64,000 bases of DNA, from assembly GCF_000219585.1 (NCBI RefSeq), contig NC_015731.1, positions 2,108,001-2,172,000 on the forward strand, given 5' to 3'. The translations under genes were made by a program, and so were the position numbers. This stretch comes from Nitrosomonas sp. Is79A3. Lineage in GTDB: Bacteria > Pseudomonadota > Gammaproteobacteria > Burkholderiales > Nitrosomonadaceae. The notes below the pieces were generated by a model. The model ran no database searches and had not been told where the DNA came from. It saw nothing but the letters and a program-made list of their open reading frames with translations. How positions within the stretch are numbered: position 1 is the first letter of the stretch; the number at the start of each line of letters is the position of its first letter. Shown in pieces: positions 58,045 through 64,000 of the stretch.

Positions 58045-59041
58045 GAAGAAACAATGCTTGGTTTTTGGTCAGTTGCGCGGCCATTTCAATTGCAGTCAAC
58101 AAGCTACCGGGATTCGCGCGTCCTGTTGCAGCCAATTCCAGTGCAGTGCCATGATCAACCGAAGTACGAATAATAGGCAATCCTAATGTAACATTGACAC
58201 CACCGCCAAAACTGGCATGCTTCAATACCGGCAACCCCTGGTCATGATACATGGTGAAAATGCAATCATATTGTTTAAGTTGTGAAGGATTAAACAAAGT
58301 ATCCGCCGGAACAGGACCGGTCAGATGCATCCCCTCAGCGCGCAGCTTATTGAGCACAGGAATGATGACATCGATTTCTTCACGCCCCAGATGACCGGAT
58401 TCACCTGCATGCGGATTGAGTCCCGCAACAACAATACGCGGGTTATCCAGCATAAACCGTGTGACCAAGTCCCGTTGAATTATACGCAATTTGCTTTCGA
58501 TTCTGCCGGGTGTGATCGCCGCAGCCACATCCTTAAGCGGTAAATGGGTCGTCGCCAGCGTCACGCGCATGTTTCCACCTACCAACATCATAACAACCGG
58601 GCAATGCATCAATTCTGCTAAATATTCTGTATGCCCGGTAAAAGGTATGCCTGCATCATTAATCACGCCCTTATGTACTGGTGCTGTGACCATACCGTCA
58701 AATTCACCGGATCTACAGATTTCAACAGCACGCTCTAACGTGGATAGAACATAACGCGCATTCGCCGGATTCAGTGTTCCCGGCATGGCCGTTTCCGCTA
58801 AGGGGACATGCAGAACATGCAAGCTACCCGCTTTATGCGGACTCGGGTTAGTTACCGAGATATCAATCAGCTTCAGCGGAAGCTTGAGCTGTTGCGCACG
58901 TGCCAGCAACAAATCACTATCTGCGATGACTACCAGATTACATGACAGTGGCTGCTGTGCAATTTGCACACATAAATCAGGACCGATTCCTGCGGGCTCA
59001 CCAGCTGTTAGTGCTAATGTAGGAATAAATTTATTGTTCAT
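58034..59041 (-). CDS. pdxA: 4-hydroxythreonine-4-phosphate dehydrogenase
   Basis: Pyridoxal-phosphate synthesis. About 335 residues from the ATG at 59041 (a TTG two codons earlier is the alternative). Motifs: ALTAGEPAGIGPDLC, TAPVHKGVINDAGIPFTGHT, GLNPHAGESGHLGREE (metal His) and YHDQGLPVLKHASFG (metal His). It starts 2 nt before the surA stop codon is fully cleared, giving tight coupling. Confidence 0.96.
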   Translation of the reverse strand: MNNKFIPTLALTAGEPAGIGPDLCVQIAQQPLSCNLVVIADSDLLLARAQQLKLPLKLIDISVTNPSPHKAGSLHVLHVPLAETAMPGTLNPANARYVLSTLERAVEICRSGEFDGMVTAPVHKGVINDAGIPFTGHTEYLAELMHCPVVMMLVGGNMRVTLATTHLPLKDVAAAITPGRIESKLRIIQRDLVTRFMLDNPRIVVAGLNPHAGESGHLGREEIDVIIPVLNKLRAEGMHLTGPVPADTLFNPSQLKQYDCIFTMYHDQGLPVLKHASFGGGVNVTLGLPIIRTSVDHGTALELAATGRANPGSLLTAIEMAAQLTKNQALFLHAS

Positions 59042-59043
59042 TT

Positions 59044-60366
59044 TCAATGATCATTATCTAGACGATACTCCACGTAGGCTTGATCCCGTAATTGCCGTAG
59101 CCATTCCTGAACTACAACGTCTGCTTTGCGATTTCGTATTGCTTGCCGTGCTGTCTGCCGGCGCCGGTTAAGACTGATATCTTGGGAGCGGCGTTCCATT
59201 ACTTGGATCAAATGCCAGCCAAATTGCGATCTGACCGGATCACTGACTTGGCCTGGTAACAGGGCGTTCATTGCCCGTTCGAAATCCGGCACGGTATCAC
59301 CCGGTGAAAGCCAGCCAAGATCACCGCCGGATGACGCGCTGGTATCCTCGGAATAAAGTTTGGCTACTTCTGCAAAATCTTCGCCCTTATCAAGTCGCTC
59401 TTTAATCTGAATAATCTTTAGTCTGGCATCATTCTCGGAAGTCAATTCGTTAATTTTAATCAGTACGTGGCGCGCATGCGTCTGATCGATGATCACTGTC
59501 GGCACTTCCTGAACACGTCTGCCGAGCAGTTTGAAAATATGGAAACCGTTCGGGCTTTGGACTACTTGTGTCACATCCCCCGGTTGCAACGGTGTCAATA
59601 ATTCAGCAAATGCCGGGCCCATTTGGGTGATCGGGCGCCATTCAATGATCCCGCCTTGTTTAGCATCGGCAGCATCGGAAAACTCAGCAACCACTTGCGC
59701 AAATTCCACGCCTTCTTTCAGCTTTCTCAGCGCCATATCGGCGCGTTCGGCTCTTTGCTGGATTTGGGCGGAATTCATATTTTCTGATACCAATATCAGA
59801 ATATGCGCAAGACGATATTCATCATTGCCCTCGGCGGATGTTTCCTGGGTATGCAGAAAATTATCAACTTCTCCTTCCGTAACATTCACCTGATTTTTAA
59901 TCTCCCGTTCCTTCATTCGCGCCATGATCATTTCTTCGCGGATCTCATCGCGGAACTTGTTATAACTGATCCCGTCTTTTTCCAACACAACATAAAATTC
60001 CGGCAGAGTCAATTTATTTTCCTCAGCAATACGCAGTATGGTTTCATCCAGTTCACTTTCACCGACGGACAATCCCACTTCCTTTGCGTGCTGCAATTGA
60101 ATACGCTTGGTTATTAAGGATTCCAGTACCTGATTCTCCATTGTGTGTTGATTAGGTAATTGAGCGCCTTGCAGTTGCAATCGGCCAATAGCAATTTTGA
60201 TGGCTTCATCAAGTTCCTGCCGGGTAATGACATCTTCATTCACAACTGCCACGATGTGATCAATTGGCTTTGCTTCTGGGACGAATTCCGATTCTTGTGC
60301 GGTAACATGAGCAGATATGAATACAATGAGCAGTAGAAAGATGCAGGAATAGTTTCTGTTATGCAT
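59044..60366 (-). CDS. surA: Periplasmic chaperone/peptidyl-prolyl isomerase SurA
   Basis: Folds outer-membrane proteins, including LptD encoded just upstream. 440 residues from the ATG at 60366, with a signal peptide (YSCIFLLLIVFISAHVTA). The SurA N domain has VAVVNEDVITRQELDEAI. Two parvulin domains follow (RLAHILILVSE..; ARHVLIKINEL.. to GDLGWLSPGDTVPDFE). An upstream TTG is less likely. Confidence 0.95.
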   Translation of the reverse strand: MHNRNYSCIFLLLIVFISAHVTAQESEFVPEAKPIDHIVAVVNEDVITRQELDEAIKIAIGRLQLQGAQLPNQHTMENQVLESLITKRIQLQHAKEVGLSVGESELDETILRIAEENKLTLPEFYVVLEKDGISYNKFRDEIREEMIMARMKEREIKNQVNVTEGEVDNFLHTQETSAEGNDEYRLAHILILVSENMNSAQIQQRAERADMALRKLKEGVEFAQVVAEFSDAADAKQGGIIEWRPITQMGPAFAELLTPLQPGDVTQVVQSPNGFHIFKLLGRRVQEVPTVIIDQTHARHVLIKINELTSENDARLKIIQIKERLDKGEDFAEVAKLYSEDTSASSGGDLGWLSPGDTVPDFERAMNALLPGQVSDPVRSQFGWHLIQVMERRSQDISLNRRRQTARQAIRNRKADVVVQEWLRQLRDQAYVEYRLDNDH

Positions 60367-60410
60367 AGAGTGTGATACTTGTGAATACGATTGGTGTAGC
60401 AAATCAATGA

Positions 60411-62606
60411 TCAGTGAACGCTGGTGTACCCTGGAATACTTTGTTGCAGCACCTGCAATGGATTGTTACCAATTCCCATTAGCCCCTTCAATTCCAGTTG
60501 CACAAAAACAGCGGTGGTTGTAGTTTGTGTCGCCGTTGTCAGCCGTTGTATGACAAACCGCAAAGCCCAACAACATGCGTTGTACTCAAAACCTGCCAAT
60601 CCTGCTAGGATTTTGTCATCTTTCAGTGAATAATTTGCCCGGGCAACGCCATGCCAATTTCCGGAAATCGGCCATTGAAATGAAGTATCCACTTGTTCCA
60701 GAACATTACGTGTAAACCGGTAGCCAAAATTGAGCACCTTACCTGGTTCCGGTTGATAACTGATACCGCTACGTACCTTTTCAATCCACAATTTGGATTC
60801 ATCCATTTGTATATTGGAATCAGTACTAACGTGGGGTGTTAAACGCCCTGAAATGGCTGCAATGAAATCAGATTTGCCGCTGGTAACTTGAGGAGGAAGA
60901 AGCAAAACTCGGGGGTCAGTAAAATTGACTTGTTGTCCTACTGCAAGCCGTAAACGCTCAATTCCCGTCTCCTGTTCAACAAAACGCGATGTCAATGCGA
61001 CTGTAACGCGATTGGCATCATTAATGCGATCACTGCCGCTAAAGCGATTCTCAGTGAGCATTTGCGCAAAACTAAAGTCATTAACCGCCGAATCAAAATT
61101 TGGCAGATAATTTTGATTCCGGTATGGCACATAAGTATAGAATACACGCGGTTCTAACGTTTGGACAAATTTCCTGTCACCCAGTTGCAACTGCCTGTCA
61201 AATGCGATACCGCTGTCCACGCTGAAAATTGGGATGGCGCGATCGATATTTTCCCCTTTATTTTCTACCGGTGTGCCCAAATTATATTGCGTATAATGCA
61301 AGCCGATTTTAGGCGTAATGTATCCATATTCATTGCGAAATGGGGCACTAACACTAGGATAAAATACAAAGCGTTTTCCATCGACGAGGGTAGGATGATA
61401 AAAATTTGTCCAGCTACTATTGAGTTCAAAATCCATTTTTCCTATATCGCGTTTAATGGCATTCATGGAAAAATGCGGCAAACGTTCATAAGGAGATACA
61501 AACAGCGCAAATGGATCCTGGATTGTTTGAAAACGTTGCGCAAATCCGGTGAAACTCACTGCGCCGTTTGAGCCCAATCTGCCGTTATAAGAAACTCCGC
61601 CTTGTTGCGACAAGTTGGTCAAGCTCGTTTGGGCAAGATTGGGCGTGAGCTCCCGAAAATAACGATCGTCCGAAACTTGATTGTAATTAAGAAATCCTTG
61701 CCAGCCTTTACCAATATTTTGAGTGTGTGTGAATAAAACACCCCAGCGGGTTTGGTTGGTATGGATATCATGCGGAAGAATGTCGAACTGCAGGTGGCCA
61801 TTCATGTTCCTATTGCCGATATACCGCACTTCGTTACTCAACAGGAAACCGCGCTCAGTCATAATGCGTGGCGCTATGGTGGCATCAATGTTGGGTGCAA
61901 TGTTTAAATAAAACGGAAGCGCGATATCAAACCCGGTTCTTACATTATAGCCCGCAACAGGCGCCAGCATTCCTGATTTGCGTTTGCCGCTATAGGAGAA
62001 ATCTATCCAAGGGGAGTACAGTATGGGCGTATCTTTAAATACAACACTGACATGACGTGCGGTGCCTACTTCTTTCTTATTATCAATTTCCAGCTCTTTG
62101 GCACGAATGTGCCAACCATTATCACCCTCTGGACAAGTAGTGTAATTGGTTTCCTTCAACCGGTAGTTGTCTTTACCTTCAAATAACAAAATGTCACCAG
62201 CGCCACGGCCTTTTCCTTCTTTCATCGAATAACGCGGTTCTGTTAGATAACCTTCTTCAGTTTTCAGATTAAGTTGAAGATGTTCCCCTTTCAAAGTATC
62301 TTTAGGTCTCTCCAGACGCACATTTCCTTCAACTTCGGTATCTTCAGTCTGCTGATAGTATTTCATGCGGTCCGCGGTAAGTACATTATCGCCATCATGC
62401 AATACCGCGTCCCCGGTTGCTTCGATTTCCTGCTTATAATAGCCTGTGATACGGTCTGCTTCGATCAGTACTGGCTTCTTCTGTGGTTTAATTATTGCCT
62501 TTTGTTCGCTCACAGGTTTAACAGCTAGTTCATCCGCCAGGCAAGTCAACGGCTGTATAAACAACAGAGCCAGAACGAATATATTCCGAAAGAAAAACAT
62601 GTTCAT
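60411..62606 (-). CDS. lptD: LPS-assembly protein LptD
   Basis: Outer-membrane LPS translocon. About 731 residues from the ATG at 62606, with a signal peptide (FRNIFVLALLFIQPLTCLA). The OstA/LptA-like periplasmic domain has PVLIEADRITGYYKQEIEAT; Cys residues (TTCPEGDNGW and YNACCWALRFV) fit the disulfide pattern. The rest is a beta-barrel with alternating strands. First gene of lptD-surA-pdxA-rsmA. Confidence 0.95.
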   Translation of the reverse strand: MNMFFFRNIFVLALLFIQPLTCLADELAVKPVSEQKAIIKPQKKPVLIEADRITGYYKQEIEATGDAVLHDGDNVLTADRMKYYQQTEDTEVEGNVRLERPKDTLKGEHLQLNLKTEEGYLTEPRYSMKEGKGRGAGDILLFEGKDNYRLKETNYTTCPEGDNGWHIRAKELEIDNKKEVGTARHVSVVFKDTPILYSPWIDFSYSGKRKSGMLAPVAGYNVRTGFDIALPFYLNIAPNIDATIAPRIMTERGFLLSNEVRYIGNRNMNGHLQFDILPHDIHTNQTRWGVLFTHTQNIGKGWQGFLNYNQVSDDRYFRELTPNLAQTSLTNLSQQGGVSYNGRLGSNGAVSFTGFAQRFQTIQDPFALFVSPYERLPHFSMNAIKRDIGKMDFELNSSWTNFYHPTLVDGKRFVFYPSVSAPFRNEYGYITPKIGLHYTQYNLGTPVENKGENIDRAIPIFSVDSGIAFDRQLQLGDRKFVQTLEPRVFYTYVPYRNQNYLPNFDSAVNDFSFAQMLTENRFSGSDRINDANRVTVALTSRFVEQETGIERLRLAVGQQVNFTDPRVLLLPPQVTSGKSDFIAAISGRLTPHVSTDSNIQMDESKLWIEKVRSGISYQPEPGKVLNFGYRFTRNVLEQVDTSFQWPISGNWHGVARANYSLKDDKILAGLAGFEYNACCWALRFVIQRLTTATQTTTTAVFVQLELKGLMGIGNNPLQVLQQSIPGYTSVH

Positions 62607-62972
62607 TACGAAATTATTTTTCCGGGATACAGCAAACTGATACAACCAATCTCTGCTTTCAATACTTTAAATCTATCAATTCGCTTCATCGTACAAAGCT
62701 AATCGAATTTAAAACAAAGCAAATTCGCACAATGAAATGATGACTGACTAGCTGGTTCAATTATCCACACTCCCGTTTTCCTTATCTGTCTACTTCAAAA
62801 TCATACCAATAATTAATGGATATATTTATTCACATCAATAAAGCTGTCATTGTACTATTTCTTCCAGTAGCTTATCTATCGAAGAACAGAATTTTAGATG
62901 GGGAAAATAAAAAATTACCTGTTCTTTCTTAACATCCTAGCAGTTTTTTTGCTCTCTACATTACTTCAATAT
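62607..62972. other. Intergenic region between lptD and the iscR operator
   Basis: AT-rich with no supported gene. The lptD promoter should lie within the first 100-150 bp, but no clear match to a known consensus stands out. A 35-codon reading (62899-63006) through the IscR boxes is probably chance. Confidence 0.5.
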
Positions 62973-62997
62973 ATAGTTGACCAAATCAATCGGGTAT
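62973..62997 (+). promoter_or_regulatory. IscR type 1-like operator box, first copy
   Basis: 25 bp that begin ATAGTTGACC and end TCGGGTAT, which fits the type 1 (Fe-S-IscR) site pattern ATASYYGAC-N9-RRSTAT closely. It contains a -35-like TTGACC (62977-62982); 17 bp later TATAGT (63000-63005), formed by the second copy, could serve as -10. Confidence 0.75.
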
Positions 62998-63000
62998 TGT

Positions 63001-63025
63001 ATAGTTGACCAAATCAATCGGGTAT
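63001..63025 (+). promoter_or_regulatory. IscR type 1-like operator box, second copy
   Basis: Exact repeat of the 62973-62997 box at a 28-bp period, 62 nt before the iscR ATG. It implies autorepression of iscR by its own [2Fe-2S] form. Confidence 0.75.
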
Positions 63026-63087
63026 TATTCATGCAAGAACTTATTTTTAACAATCATCAACCACCCGATTTTTAAAAGGAGTCAACC

Positions 63088-63549
63088 ATGAGACTAACAA
63101 CGAAGGGCAGATTTGCGGTAACAGCATTATTAGATCTTGCTTTGCAACAAAGTAACCACCCCGTGACGTTGGCAGACATCAGTCAACGGCAAAAAATATC
63201 ACTGTCTTATTTGGAACAGTTATTCGCAAAATTGCGTCAATCTGAACTCGTTGATAGTGTGCGCGGACCTGGAGGCGGCTATTGTCTTGCAAAAGATTTA
63301 GATAAAGTATCTGTAGCGGACATTATTCTTGCGGTTGACGAACCTATTGATGCAACACAGTGTGGCGGCAAAGAAAATTGCCACAACGATGGAAAGTGTA
63401 TGACCCACGACTTATGGGCGAAATTAAACGATCTTATTTTTGAGTACCTTGGCGCTGTAACACTCAAGGAGCTTGTTGACAATCAAATAAATCAACAAAA
63501 TGACGCTATCATTCCACTTCTTGATATGCGCGAAACAAACGCTGCGTAA
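63088..63549 (+). CDS. iscR: Fe-S cluster regulator IscR (Rrf2 family)
   Basis: 153 residues. The HTH has MRLTTKGRFAVTALLDLALQ and RQKISLSYLEQLFAKLR; the wing has VRGPGGGYCLAKD. The three cluster cysteines are seen in ATQCGGKENCHNDGKCMTHDLW. AAAGGAG precedes the ATG. It is preceded by two IscR-type boxes and followed after about 200 nt by an IscA-type gene; iscS is not seen between them. Confidence 0.95.
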   Translation: MRLTTKGRFAVTALLDLALQQSNHPVTLADISQRQKISLSYLEQLFAKLRQSELVDSVRGPGGGYCLAKDLDKVSVADIILAVDEPIDATQCGGKENCHNDGKCMTHDLWAKLNDLIFEYLGAVTLKELVDNQINQQNDAIIPLLDMRETNAA

Positions 63550-63750
63550 AATGCGTGTCAGCTGGTAAAAAAACCTCAGTTCTCAAGAGTATCGTCCTAA
63601 TGACTTTACAAGTTTTATACTGAACAATTTAATCAGGCTTGTGTCAAAATAATTTGGACAGCGGATGTAAAAAGTATGCCTTATTATTATATAAAGCACA
63701 CGATATAAAAAGCCCTGATAATTTTAATCAAATTGAGAATATTGCATTGA

Positions 63751-64000
63751 ATGGATGTTATGCCAATTACCTTAACTGAAAAAGCCGCAAAACATATCCA
63801 ACAGCAACTCGAAAAAAGAGGCAGAGGTCTTGCATTACGAGTTGGGATTAAAAAATCAGGTTGCTCAGGATTTTCATACATATTTGACTATGCTGATGAA
63901 ATCAAGCCTGACGATCAATTATTTGAATCCCACAGAACGAAAATAGTCGTCGATATAAGTAGCTTACCTTATCTAGACGGATCTCGAATTGATTTTACTC
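63751..64000 (+). CDS. IscA/HesB-type Fe-S assembly protein, 5' part (cut by window end)
   Basis: About 83 codons from ATG 63751 (a second in-frame ATG is at 63760, giving the more usual MPITLTEKAAKHIQQQL). LALRVGIKKSGCSGFSY carries the first conserved Cys of A-type carriers. The C-terminal CxC lies beyond the window. The closeness to iscR makes iscA likely, but erpA or another A-type carrier is possible. Confidence 0.85.
   Translation, partial: MDVMPITLTEKAAKHIQQQLEKRGRGLALRVGIKKSGCSGFSYIFDYADEIKPDDQLFESHRTKIVVDISSLPYLDGSRIDFT

Noticed and set aside
62899..63006. 35-codon hydrophobic reading upstream of iscR
   Set aside because: It passes through the duplicated IscR boxes, and its tail is made by that repeat; most likely chance.
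1..64000. CRISPR array
   Set aside because: No regularly spaced repeat-spacer pattern was found; the repeats seen are dispersed or element ends.

Overview
The window looks like chromosome of an AT-rich betaproteobacterium, most likely a Nitrosomonas-type ammonia oxidiser. This is inferred from the conserved gene order (rpoE-rseA-rseB-mucD-thioredoxin-like-lepA; rsmA-pdxA-surA-lptD), from protein character and from the density of insertion sequences. No marker gene for ammonia oxidation lies in the window. Housekeeping blocks alternate with three accessory regions full of pseudogenes, insertion-sequence (IS) remnants and integrase-associated repeats.

Layout. 1-4772 (minus): the sigma-E envelope-stress operon running into lepA (cut by the window edge). 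5049-7427: nadB, a MEKHLA-domain gene and tRNA-Ser(GGA). 7428-10433: decayed accessory DNA with a 254-bp terminal-inverted-repeat element, an IS1595 remnant, a truncated DUF6880-like gene and an IS256-family element whose transposase carries an in-frame TGA. 10563-18758: a complete kdpFABC-kdpDE potassium-uptake cluster with a candidate operator of three TTTTTAC(A/G)C repeats. 18946-25600: a GC-richer CorA-like gene, a PII-like gene, an orphan attachment-site copy of a tRNA-Asn 3' end, IS5, AlpA and other gene remnants, and a P4-type integrase beside a tRNA-Thr 3' fragment. 25801-28745: hypotheticals, a broken VIT-family gene and a RES-domain protein. 28888-42229: core genes (purCKE, exbD, sodB, hisG, hisD, an RNA methyltransferase, uvrB, an aminotransferase, flhC with a frameshifted flhD, an EAL protein).

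42639-56387 is a genomic island in tRNA-Asn(GTT), bounded by a 55-bp direct repeat that includes the tRNA 3' end. It carries integrase, HTH/excisionase-like, replication-initiator and unknown genes at its left end. Its cargo looks like anti-phage defence: an nSTAND-type NTPase with an N-terminal nuclease-like domain (broken by an IS5-family element and probably a frameshift), a TIR domain once fused to a possible kinase-like protein (broken by a one-base deletion), and a RelE/HigB-type toxin-antitoxin pair. Beyond the right repeat are a second decayed integrase copy and an ISL3 transposase relic, then the rsmA-pdxA-surA-lptD block and iscR with two tandem IscR-type operator boxes, followed by an IscA-type gene cut by the window end.

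The main unusual signals are the TIR-kinase-like gene, the interrupted STAND gene, a four-copy dispersed double-hairpin repeat with compensatory base changes, repeated element ends at tRNA-Asn fragments, the duplicated IscR box, and several one-base frameshifts (flhD, TIR gene, STAND gene, alpA) that could be real decay or assembly errors.
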